The notes: a model not told the origin generated them from the sequence alone. 6,822 bases of DNA from Candidatus Kerfeldbacteria bacterium (GCA_903867845.1 CAIPSZ010000055.1:1-6822); one strand, 5' to 3'; positions 1 to 6,458 are shown, numbered from the stretch's first letter. Made by a program: numbers and translations.

Positions 1-1
1 C

Positions 2-1183
2 GAGGCGTTTCTTCGTACGCCATCGCCAATCACGAAACCGTCCGTCACCCGGTTTTCCGCAGGTTTTCTCGTCACCATCATCCTCCTCAGCTTCATCGCC
101 GGCGTTGTCGGTGCCCTTACGGTGGTTATGGGTCGCGATCAGTGGCCGTGGTTGCAAAAGCTCATTGGCAGCGGGCAGACAGTGACAACCGTTGTTACGC
201 CGGTGACCAAACGGGAAACCCCTACCGAGCAGTATGCCGACACCGTCGCAACCGTTCAGAAGAACGTGGTGGCTATTTACAGTCGGCGCACGGCTCTCAA
301 GAAGAATCCATCAACACTTGACCAACTTTACGTACCAACGGATTTTCGTGGCGTGGGAACGCTACTTACCGAAGATGGCATTGGCGTGACCACACGCGCG
401 GCCATTCCCGACCTGACCAAGGAAGTCGCTATCGTGAGCGCTGACCACGTTGTGTACACGACGAAAGATTTTACTACCGACCCAGCGTCTGACTTGGTGT
501 ACTTCCGCATTAGCGGGAAAGGTTTTCCCGTTCTCGATTTTGCCGATTCGGCAGGACTCCTCATCACCCAGCGGTTGGTTGCAGTCGGCGTGAATCCAAC
601 CAGCGTGAACCCGCAGGCGCTCCCAACATTTCTCACGAACCTCAATGCCTACCCGCTAACCGACCGGACGAGCTTCGTGCGATCGAGTGAGCGATTCATC
701 CCGACCTACCTTACTGATCCTGTTGGCGACGTAGCGGGCGAGCCGATGTTCACCATTGGGGGGAAGCTCGTCGGTATCAATGTCGGGACGAGCAGCCAAG
801 TTATTCCCGTGAGTACAATAGCAAGTGCGCTGCAGCGCTTGCAGCAAACGGGTAAGGTCACGAGGAATGTGCTCGGGGTGCGCTACCTCGACCTGGATGT
901 CGCGCAGAACTTACTCGTCAGCACGCTCCCGGCTGGCGCGCACGGCGCGCTCCTCATGGATGGCAGTACCACCCAGCCAGCCGTTGTCGCAAAAGGCCCG
1001 GCCGCACGCGCCGGATTGCAAGCAGGGGATGTCATTACCAAGGTGAATGACCAAGTACTTTCGGCCAGTGCGAATCTTACCGACCTCATTCAAGCAGTTG
1101 CGAACCGGGGTACGGTGACCATTACCTACACCCGTGGCACCGCAGAGCAGCACGTACCCATCGCCCTTGAGGTAACACAATGA
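2..1183 (+). CDS. Membrane-anchored HtrA/DegS-like pseudoprotease with PDZ domain (5' partial)
   Basis: The frame is open from base 2 with no in-frame start before a GTG at 122, so the true start lies outside the window. That GTG falls inside a hydrophobic helix and is not a credible start. The visible 393 residues hold a short basic cytoplasmic part, one transmembrane helix (about residues 21-43), a linker, a trypsin-like domain (about 110-285) and a C-terminal PDZ domain (about 290-385, with the typical GPAARAGLQAGDVI stretch). This is the DegS/HtrA layout, with the domains outside the membrane. Aligned by eye to HtrA motifs, the His of TNNHVV is Ala133 (398-400) and the Ser of GNSGGP is Ala245 (734-736, in DVAGEP). 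Only the Asp survives (Asp164, in SDLVYFRI). The protein therefore should not be proteolytic, and a scaffold or peptide-binding role is inferred. Its stop overlaps the subtilase start. The fold call is firm; the function is unknown. Confidence 0.85.
   Translation, partial: EAFLRTPSPITKPSVTRFSAGFLVTIILLSFIAGVVGALTVVMGRDQWPWLQKLIGSGQTVTTVVTPVTKRETPTEQYADTVATVQKNVVAIYSRRTALKKNPSTLDQLYVPTDFRGVGTLLTEDGIGVTTRAAIPDLTKEVAIVSADHVVYTTKDFTTDPASDLVYFRISGKGFPVLDFADSAGLLITQRLVAVGVNPTSVNPQALPTFLTNLNAYPLTDRTSFVRSSERFIPTYLTDPVGDVAGEPMFTIGGKLVGINVGTSSQVIPVSTIASALQRLQQTGKVTRNVLGVRYLDLDVAQNLLVSTLPAGAHGALLMDGSTTQPAVVAKGPAARAGLQAGDVITKVNDQVLSASANLTDLIQAVANRGTVTITYTRGTAEQHVPIALEVTQ
1169..1173 (+). promoter_or_regulatory. 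Shine-Dalgarno site of the subtilase gene
   Basis: GAGGT lies 6-7 bases before the ATG at 1180, inside the last codons of the upstream gene. It supports that ATG as the start. It is the clearest Shine-Dalgarno sequence in the window; the starts at 3315, 3795, 4514 and 5535 have none that I can see. Confidence 0.7.
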
Positions 1184-3318
1184 AGAAGTCGTGGCGAGCT
1201 TTGGTGATAATAGCATCGGCATTTTTCGTTCTGTCGAGCTTTCCGCGCGGCGTGTGGGCGAGTCAAAACTTTGACCTTGCGGTAACGCTAGCGAACGGAA
1301 AAATTCAAGAGCGAATTGTACGCGCTTCTTCACTTAGTGCCGCTTTAACCTACGAGCGTAATCAGCTTGGAGTGAAGTACGTAGAGGTGAATCAAATCTA
1401 CCACGCCTCGCTCATTCCGAACGATCCGAACTTCCCAGACCAGACTGCGCTTACCCAAATTGCAGCGCCGCAAGTGTGGGATACGCGTACCGACGCCTCG
1501 AGCATCATCGTGGCGGTACTCGATTCGGGCGTCGACAGTACCAATCCTGACCTTGTGGGCAACATCTGGACCAATCCAGGGGAAATTGCCGGTAACGGCA
1601 AAGATGACGATGGCAACGGCTACGTTGATGACGTTCATGGTTGGAACTTTGTAGAAAATACGAATGATTCGCGCCCACAGCGAACACCCGGCGCCACGGT
1701 AGCCGGTATGGACCATGGGACAGTTGTTGCTGGAATTATTGGCGCGCAAGGGAACAACGCAATTGCCGGTACGGGCGTTGCTTGGCACGTGAGCATCTTG
1801 CCGGTGCGCATACTTGATAGTACTGGCTCGGGCACAACGGTCACCGTAGCCCAGGGGATCCAGTACGCGGTGGCACAGGGAGCCCGCGTTATTAACTTGA
1901 GCTTCGTTGGCACAGGCACGAGTCAGACCTTGCAAGACGCAATTAACGCGGCGTACAGCAAAGGCGTGCTCGTGGTTGCGGCAGCGGGGAATACGAACAG
2001 CGACTTGAACACCACACCGCAGTACCCGGTGTGCTACGCACACGTTCTCGGGGTTGCGGCGGTCAGTGCTGCAGATGTGAAATCCTCTTTTTCTAATTAC
2101 GGCTCCTGCGTCGACGTTAGCGCGCCAGGTGAGAATATTTTTAGCACGCTCTACTACGACGTCGCAACTGGTTTTCCGAACCTCGCGGGTGGCGGTTGGT
2201 ACGGTACATCGGTCGCTTCTCCATTTGTTGCGGGCGCTGCTGCGCTAGCCCTCGCCAACGAACCCGCGCTCACTCCCGATGGCCTCACCGCGCTCATCCA
2301 AAAGAGCAGCGTAAGCATTGACGCGCTCAACCCGCAGTACCTTCACGCGTTAGGGACGGGTCGCTTGTCCGTTGCGTCGCTGTTCAGTAATGTCAAGAGC
2401 GTACTCATCAAAGCGCAGGACATACTCACCATCCCATTCCGGGGAGATTCCCCACGCGTGCGAGAGTACACGAGCGCGGGAAAGCTCCTGGCCCAGTTCT
2501 GGAGTGGTGATTCGAAGAACCAGAATGGTAATTACGTGGCAAGTGGCGACTTGGATGGTGATGGCGTTCCAGAGATTGTCACCAGCGAAGCGCATGGTGG
2601 GCAGCCGTGGGTCCGCGTCTACTCGCGAACTGGTACTTTACGTACGTCGTTCCTGGCATACGATAAGAAATTTACCGGTGGGGTGACGGTCGTAGTCGGC
2701 GATGTTACGGGAGATGGCGTACCAGAGATCATTACCGGGACAGAGAGTGGGTCAACACACGTTCGGGTATTTTCCAGTTCGGGGAAAGTGCTCGGCCAAT
2801 TTTTTGCCCTCGACCCAAAGTACCATGGGGGTGTTCGGCTCGCAGTGGCTGATGCAAATGGCGATGGTGTGCCGGATATCGTCGTCGCGAGTGCATCGAG
2901 CAATCCACGGATCGCGCTGTACACGTACACGGGGAAATTCATTCGGTCGTTCTTAGCGTTTCCAACGACGTACCATAATGGGGTAAACGTTGCGGCAGGT
3001 GATGTGAATGGCGATGGCGTGCCGGAAATTATCATCGGCGAAGTGCAGGGGACGACACGTGTACGGGAGTTGAGTTTGACCGGGAAACTGCTGAAAGAGT
3101 TTACCGCGTATCCTTCCGTTAAGTCCGGTGGCGTAAATGTCGCGGTTGGTGATATGAATGCCGATGGTCTACCAGAGATTATTACCGGCACTGGCGCGGG
3201 CGCTCCCCCAGAAATCCGCGTCTGGCAAGATGTAGGAAAGAAGCGCTTATCAGTGTTCTCCGCCTATCGCGCCACCTCACGCTCGGGTATCGCTGTAAGT
3301 ACAATTACCGCTAAATGA
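1180..3318 (+). CDS. Secreted S8 subtilisin-like serine protease with FG-GAP/VCBS propeller
   Basis: This 712-residue endopeptidase is predicted to act outside the cytoplasm. Residues 1-27 form a Sec signal peptide (basic start, hydrophobic core, probable cleavage after VWA). A short propeptide-like part of about 55 residues ends in the usual lead-in to the catalytic domain (NDPNFPDQ, then QIAAPQVWD). The S8 domain (about 95-402) has the full catalytic set: Asp115 (VAVLDSGVD), His179 (DHGT), oxyanion Asn271 (AAAGN) and Ser344 (GTSVASP). An Asp-rich loop at 142-150 (DDDGNGYVD) is probably a calcium site. Cys285 and Cys310 are close in the fold and might form a disulfide. Residues 405-712 are FG-GAP repeats, which in other proteins bind ligands or matrix. 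The ATG at 1180 has a good Shine-Dalgarno and overlaps the upstream stop (ATGA). No sortase motif or C-terminal membrane helix is seen, so release or non-covalent attachment is likely. The substrate is unknown. Confidence 0.95.
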   Translation: MKKSWRALVIIASAFFVLSSFPRGVWASQNFDLAVTLANGKIQERIVRASSLSAALTYERNQLGVKYVEVNQIYHASLIPNDPNFPDQTALTQIAAPQVWDTRTDASSIIVAVLDSGVDSTNPDLVGNIWTNPGEIAGNGKDDDGNGYVDDVHGWNFVENTNDSRPQRTPGATVAGMDHGTVVAGIIGAQGNNAIAGTGVAWHVSILPVRILDSTGSGTTVTVAQGIQYAVAQGARVINLSFVGTGTSQTLQDAINAAYSKGVLVVAAAGNTNSDLNTTPQYPVCYAHVLGVAAVSAADVKSSFSNYGSCVDVSAPGENIFSTLYYDVATGFPNLAGGGWYGTSVASPFVAGAAALALANEPALTPDGLTALIQKSSVSIDALNPQYLHALGTGRLSVASLFSNVKSVLIKAQDILTIPFRGDSPRVREYTSAGKLLAQFWSGDSKNQNGNYVASGDLDGDGVPEIVTSEAHGGQPWVRVYSRTGTLRTSFLAYDKKFTGGVTVVVGDVTGDGVPEIITGTESGSTHVRVFSSSGKVLGQFFALDPKYHGGVRLAVADANGDGVPDIVVASASSNPRIALYTYTGKFIRSFLAFPTTYHNGVNVAAGDVNGDGVPEIIIGEVQGTTRVRELSLTGKLLKEFTAYPSVKSGGVNVAVGDMNADGLPEIITGTGAGAPPEIRVWQDVGKKRLSVFSAYRATSRSGIAVSTITAK
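2392..3315 (+). repeat. FG-GAP/VCBS repeat array, period about 150 bases
   Basis: This in-frame tandem array forms the C-terminal domain of the subtilase. Calcium-loop motifs of the type DxNGDGxPEI start at residues 457, 508, 558, 608 and 658, a spacing of 51, 50, 50 and 50. Between them a second strand motif (RVREYTSAGK, WVRVYSRTGT, HVRVFSSSGK, RIALYTYTGK, RVRELSLTGK, EIRVWQDVGK) occurs six times. The final unit keeps the strand GIAVST but has lost the Asp loop. Six half-units with offset ends suggest a six-bladed propeller closed by joining the first and last strands. In the last unit Asn-Ala replaces Asn-Gly in the loop. The bases have diverged between copies, so this is an old protein repeat and not a recent DNA duplication. 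Confidence 0.85.
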
Positions 3319-3722
3319 TTCATCGCCTTGCAGCCCACCCAACCGTCAAGCAGTTTACGCGTTTCGCGATTATTGGTTTTCTCAATACCGCAATCGATTG
3401 GACGGTGTTCTTCGCACTTACCAGTTGGGTTGCGTGGTTCGGCATCCACATTCTTGTGGCGAATACCATCGCCTTCCTCTTTGGCTTTACCAGCAGTTTC
3501 ACCTTCAACCGGCGCTGGACATTTCGCTCAACCGACCCGAAGGTAACCCGGCAAGTAACGACCTTCTTGCTCGTGAACCTCGTCGGCTTGGCTATGAATT
3601 TGGCGATCGTCGGTGGGGTGTACCATGCTTCCCATTCGCGATTACTAAGTAAAGCAATAGCTGTCGTCATCGTGCTCTTTTGGAACTTTTTGGCTGGGAG
3701 AACATTCGCCTTTAAGCGATAG
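3315..3722 (+). CDS. GtrA family membrane protein
   Basis: This 135-residue protein has four predicted membrane helices (about 15-37, 43-63, 80-102 and 110-130) and the usual GtrA signatures: the first-helix stretch FAIIGFLNTAIDW, FNRRWTF after helix 2, and a C-terminal NFLAGRTFAFKR. Length and topology match the family. GtrA proteins are linked to moving polyprenyl-phosphate sugars across the inner membrane, or to binding them, for cell-surface glycan modification. Here the partner is probably the glycosyltransferase that starts 72 bases downstream. The ATG overlaps the subtilase stop in ATGA and no Shine-Dalgarno is visible, so translation probably depends on the upstream gene. The family call is firm; the substrate is unknown. 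Confidence 0.9.
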   Translation: MIHRLAAHPTVKQFTRFAIIGFLNTAIDWTVFFALTSWVAWFGIHILVANTIAFLFGFTSSFTFNRRWTFRSTDPKVTRQVTTFLLVNLVGLAMNLAIVGGVYHASHSRLLSKAIAVVIVLFWNFLAGRTFAFKR

Positions 3723-3731
3723 AACGGTTCT
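3721..3731. promoter_or_regulatory. Palindrome next to the -35 box, possible operator
   Basis: AGAAC-G-GTTCT is a perfect 5-base inverted repeat around one central base. It spans the gtrA-like stop codon and touches the first base of the -35 hexamer downstream. Its position would suit a repressor or activator site, but it is short and could arise by chance. Confidence 0.25.
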
Positions 3732-3759
3732 TGCGTAATTGAGTTAAAAGTGGTACAGT
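3731..3759 (+). promoter_or_regulatory. Sigma70-type promoter with extended -10 for the glycan genes
   Basis: TTGCGT (3731-3736) is followed by exactly 17 bases and TACAGT (3754-3759). A TGG directly before the -10 makes an extended -10 (TGGTACAGT). The -35 matches the consensus at TTG; the -10 matches at 4 of 6. Transcription would begin near 3765-3767, which excludes the GTG at 3750 as a start for the next gene. It lies in the only real intergenic gap of the window, between the protease/GtrA block and the glycosyltransferase. Confidence 0.6.
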
Positions 3760-3764
3760 CACGG

Positions 3765-3785
3765 CACCCCTACAAGGGTGTTTTT
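3765..3785 (+). terminator. Small hairpin plus T-tract, terminator or leader stem-loop
   Basis: CACCC (3765-3769) pairs with GGGTG (3776-3780) around the loop CTACAA, and TTTTT follows at once. This looks like a minimal rho-independent terminator for the upstream protease/GtrA transcript. It also sits exactly where transcripts from the promoter at 3731-3759 should begin, so it may instead act as a 5' leader stem-loop. The 5-base stem is weak and the call is tentative. Confidence 0.4.
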
Positions 3786-3794
3786 CACACCTGC

Positions 3795-4517
3795 ATGGAA
3801 CTCTCAATAATTATTCCGGCATACAACGAGGCAGAGCGTATTCCTGGAATGCTCGAATCATACGCACGAACCTTTCCGGAAGCTGAAATTCTGGTGGTTC
3901 CCAATGGCTGTACGGATGATACAGCTACTGTTGTTAGGAAACTCGCAATTGCACACCCGAATATCATTGTTCAGGAAATTCGGGAAACCGTCGGGAAAGC
4001 TGTTGCAGTGCGCACGGGTTGGGAACACGCTCATGGAGAGTGGCTCGCCTTCGTCGATGCAGACGGTTCCACGAGCGCTGCTGAGTTTCAGCGCATACTG
4101 CAAGCTCGGGACTCTGCAGATGGCGTCATTGCATCGCGATGGAAGCGCGGAGCGAACGTCGAGAATCGTACCGCGTTACGCGAACTAGCAAGTTACCTCT
4201 TTGCCGTAATCGTCAAACTCTTGTTCTGGCTTCCGTACCGGGATACGCAATGTGGGGCGAAAGTTTTTCGCCGATCATTCATTACGCCATACCTCGCTCA
4301 TGCACGGGTAACGAACATGGCATTCGACGTTGAACTCCTCCTGCTCATGCGCGCGCAGCGCGCCCGTATCATTGAGTTTCCCACGCACTGGGTAGATAGT
4401 TCAGATTCAGCTGTGCTCGGCTCACCTTGGAAGCTTGTACGGAATAGTCTAACTATGCTCAAAACCCTGTTCATCCTCCGCTTTCAATCCTCGCCTTTGA
4501 CTGCGAACCACGTATGA
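3795..4517 (+). CDS. GT2 glycosyltransferase, polyprenyl-phosphate sugar synthase type (ALG5/DPM1/GtrB-like)
   Basis: This 240-residue protein has the GT-A fold. It shows an N-terminal SIIIPAYNEAERIP (4-17), the metal-binding DADG (88-91), a SRW stretch (114-116) and RDTQCGAKVF (149-158). The last motif is typical of dolichyl/undecaprenyl-phosphate glucosyl- and mannosyl-transferases. Such enzymes move a sugar from a nucleotide donor to a polyprenyl phosphate on the cytoplasmic membrane face. The two C-terminal membrane helices of GtrB are absent; a hydrophobic stretch at 133-147 may touch the membrane. I chose ATG 3795 because the upstream GTG at 3750 lies inside the promoter and the family begins just before SIIIPAYNE. 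No Shine-Dalgarno is seen. The nucleotide-binding loop reads VPNGCTDDT where VDDGSTDGT is common. The gene overlaps the next by ATGA. GtrA upstream supports a lipid-linked sugar role; the exact sugar is unknown. Confidence 0.88.
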   Translation: MELSIIIPAYNEAERIPGMLESYARTFPEAEILVVPNGCTDDTATVVRKLAIAHPNIIVQEIRETVGKAVAVRTGWEHAHGEWLAFVDADGSTSAAEFQRILQARDSADGVIASRWKRGANVENRTALRELASYLFAVIVKLLFWLPYRDTQCGAKVFRRSFITPYLAHARVTNMAFDVELLLLMRAQRARIIEFPTHWVDSSDSAVLGSPWKLVRNSLTMLKTLFILRFQSSPLTANHV

Positions 4518-5533
4518 CCCAACGCCACCCCATATTCGAGAAGAAGAACGTCCTCATCGCTGGTGGCGCAGGTTTTTTAGGTTCGCACCTGTGCGACGAA
4601 CTCGTCAAGAGCGCAAAAGTAATTTGCGTGGATAACTTTAGCACCGGTACCATTGAGAATATCAATCACCTTTTGCAAAATCCAGATTTCAAATTCATCA
4701 AGCACGATCTCTCCGAACCACTTGACCTTGAAACCCTAGCGGAACTCCGACCATTCAAAGTCGCATTCCAAGGTGTGCAGGAAATTTACAATTTTGCCTG
4801 CCCAACTTCACCAAAAGAATTTACCAAGTTACCCGTTGAGACGTTGCTGGCGAATGCTTTTGCCTCTCGATACCTCCTTGACCTTGCTGTGAAGTACCAA
4901 GCAAAGTACCTCCTCGCCTCGTCCTCAGCAATTTACGGGGAACCCGTGGATACCCAGCCATTCCGTGAAGACTACTGGGGGTTCGTTGATCCAGTTGGTC
5001 CGCGCAGCTGCTACAACGAAGGGAAGCGCTTTGCCGAGAGCTTGACCGTAACGTACCGCGAGCAGAAAAAAGTGGATGCAAAGGTTGTTCGCATTTTCAA
5101 CACCTTTGGCCCGCGCATGCGCCTCACGGATGGCCGCCTTATTCCGGACTTAGTAAAGAGCGCAATTGAAGGCGCGCCCTTGCAAATTTACGGCAAGCCA
5201 GATGCCACGAGCACCTTCTGCTTTGTCACCGACCTCATTGATGGCATTGTGAAGATGATGAAGACAAGTGAAGGTGGCCCAATAAACCTCGGCAGCCCAG
5301 ACCCAGTCCTCCTCGTTACCGTGGCAGAAAAAATTCTTGCACTCACACAATCATCGAGTCCCATCGAGCACCTTGATGCCCACCCCTTTGCCAGTCGGCA
5401 GGGGACGCCGGACATTCGCGAAGCCAAGGAGAGACTCGGCTGGTTCCCCACCATTCCACTAGAAGATGGGCTCATGCAAACGATTGAAACCATGAAAGCG
5501 AGCCGTATTCTTAGCTACGAATCCCCGGCCTAA
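4514..5533 (+). CDS. UDP-glucuronate decarboxylase-like (UXS-type) extended SDR protein
   Basis: This 339-residue NAD-dependent epimerase/dehydratase family member has the Rossmann motif GGAGFLGSH (17-25) and Asp40 for the NAD ribose. It follows the UXS pattern closely: FACPTSPKEF, EDYWGFVDPVGPRSCYNEGKR with Tyr167 and Lys171, RIFNTFGPRM, then FCFVTDLIDG. The usual UXS reaction converts UDP-glucuronate to UDP-xylose. However, the catalytic Glu of STSEVYG (ArnA Glu434) is Ala139 (4928-4930), and the Arg of QTRAF (ArnA Arg619) is Ser233 (5210-5212). Both are important for decarboxylation in ArnA, so a different reaction on a UDP-sugar, such as epimerisation, 4-keto formation or reduction, is possible. 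A UDP-sugar dehydrogenase downstream could supply a UDP-uronic acid. The start at ATG 4514 overlaps the previous stop and lacks a Shine-Dalgarno. Family sure, reaction not. Confidence 0.85.
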   Translation: MTQRHPIFEKKNVLIAGGAGFLGSHLCDELVKSAKVICVDNFSTGTIENINHLLQNPDFKFIKHDLSEPLDLETLAELRPFKVAFQGVQEIYNFACPTSPKEFTKLPVETLLANAFASRYLLDLAVKYQAKYLLASSSAIYGEPVDTQPFREDYWGFVDPVGPRSCYNEGKRFAESLTVTYREQKKVDAKVVRIFNTFGPRMRLTDGRLIPDLVKSAIEGAPLQIYGKPDATSTFCFVTDLIDGIVKMMKTSEGGPINLGSPDPVLLVTVAEKILALTQSSSPIEHLDAHPFASRQGTPDIREAKERLGWFPTIPLEDGLMQTIETMKASRILSYESPA

Positions 5534-5534
5534 C

Positions 5535-6458
5535 ATGAAGATTCTCGTCACTGGTGGCGCCGGATTCATCGGCTCGCATCTCGTCGACGCCCTCGTTGCG
5601 CGTGGGGAAGAAGTTCTTGTTATTGATGATTTAAGTTCAGGGAAACGCGCGTACGTGAACAAAGAAGCAAAACTCGTCGTGCAGGATATTCGCGTACCAG
5701 AGGTACGGGAGGTCATTCGTGCTTTTCAACCAGAGGCGATCTTCCACCTTGCTGCACAGAAGAGTGTTCCTGAATCTCTCAAACACCCTCGGAAAGATGC
5801 TGAAATTAACCTCGTGGGGTTGTGCAATATTCTCGAGGCACTCCCCGGGATTGGATTGAAGAAGTTCATTCTGACTTCTACCGGCGGAGCAATGTATGGA
5901 GATGATGCTGCGCTGCCCGCTGGCGAAGAGCTCCCTGAGCGACCAAGTTCGCCGTACGGGATTGCAAAACTTGCATCCGAACGCTACGTGCAGAGCTGGA
6001 GTACGCTTCACAATTTCCAAGCGATTACCCTCCGTCCAGCGAATGTCTACGGCCCCCGACAGGACCCATTAGGCGAAGCTGGCGTTATTGCCATTCTGGC
6101 GAAACGCGCGGTGGAGAAGCAACCGATGCGCGTCTTTGGCACGGGTGAGCATACCCGAGACTACGTGTACGTTGCGGACATTGTTCGGGCCTTTCTTGCT
6201 GCTTTGGATTCAAACACAATGGGAACGTTCAACATTGGTTCGGGCAAAGAGACGTCAGTTCTGGACATTATTCAGAATCTCTCACATGTGGTTGGGAATG
6301 AACTACCAATTGAACACCAGCCTGAAGTTGTCGGTGAGATGGAACGCAGCGCTCTGAATGCGACATTAGCAGGTACCACTTTGCACTGGCAACCAGAAAT
6401 TACGCTCCAAGAGGGGATTCAGAAAACGTACGAGTGGTTTCGAGCCGCTAACGGGTAA
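5535..6458 (+). CDS. GalE-like NAD-dependent UDP-sugar 4-epimerase
   Basis: This 307-residue extended SDR protein has GGAGFIGSH (7-15), Asp31-Asp32 at the end of the second strand (NAD preference), catalytic Ser/Thr at 114-116 (TSTGG) and the Tyr141-xxx-Lys145 pair in SPYGIAK. RPANVYGPRQDP and TGEHTRDYVYVADI are standard for short bacterial and archaeal UDP-glucose/UDP-GlcNAc 4-epimerases, a little shorter than E. coli GalE (about 338). The likely reaction inverts C4 of a UDP-hexose through a 4-keto intermediate, in the cytoplasm. The residue matching E. coli GalE Tyr299 appears to be Ser272, a small residue that in related enzymes allows N-acetylated substrates. It starts one base after the stop of its SDR neighbour with no visible Shine-Dalgarno, so it is probably translated by coupling. 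Exact substrate uncertain. Confidence 0.88.
   Translation: MKILVTGGAGFIGSHLVDALVARGEEVLVIDDLSSGKRAYVNKEAKLVVQDIRVPEVREVIRAFQPEAIFHLAAQKSVPESLKHPRKDAEINLVGLCNILEALPGIGLKKFILTSTGGAMYGDDAALPAGEELPERPSSPYGIAKLASERYVQSWSTLHNFQAITLRPANVYGPRQDPLGEAGVIAILAKRAVEKQPMRVFGTGEHTRDYVYVADIVRAFLAALDSNTMGTFNIGSGKETSVLDIIQNLSHVVGNELPIEHQPEVVGEMERSALNATLAGTTLHWQPEITLQEGIQKTYEWFRAANG

Noticed and set aside
122..1183. HtrA-like gene starting at GTG 122
   Set aside because: The frame is open back to base 2, and the upstream 40 codons encode the membrane helix that this start would cut through. The gene is a 5' partial.
1180..1183. TGA at the ATGA overlaps as a recoded glycine codon (as in Gracilibacteria), fusing genes
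   Set aside because: In each overlap (1180, 3315, 4514) the upstream protein ends at a natural domain end and the downstream one starts properly in another frame. No internal TGA is needed in any gene.
1345..2043. 232-codon open frame on the minus strand
   Set aside because: It lies opposite the intact subtilase catalytic domain and shows no recognisable domain motif. It looks like a by-product of codon bias.
2548..3165. CRISPR-like or recent DNA tandem repeat
   Set aside because: The 150-base units are coding, in frame and diverged at base level. They fit FG-GAP protein repeats and have no constant repeat/spacer pattern.
2619..3191. 190-codon open frame on the minus strand
   Set aside because: It is the antisense of the FG-GAP repeats. 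Its own repeated pattern simply mirrors the 150-base period, and it has no recognisable domain.
3750..3794. GTG start adding 15 residues to the glycosyltransferase
   Set aside because: It overlaps the extended -10 element and lies upstream of the expected transcription start. The added residues do not resemble the family's N terminus.
4514..6458. The two adjacent SDR genes as a split or frameshifted single gene
   Set aside because: Each has its own GGAGFxGSH start, Tyr-xxx-Lys pair and C-terminal domain. They are complete paralogs of different subfamilies.
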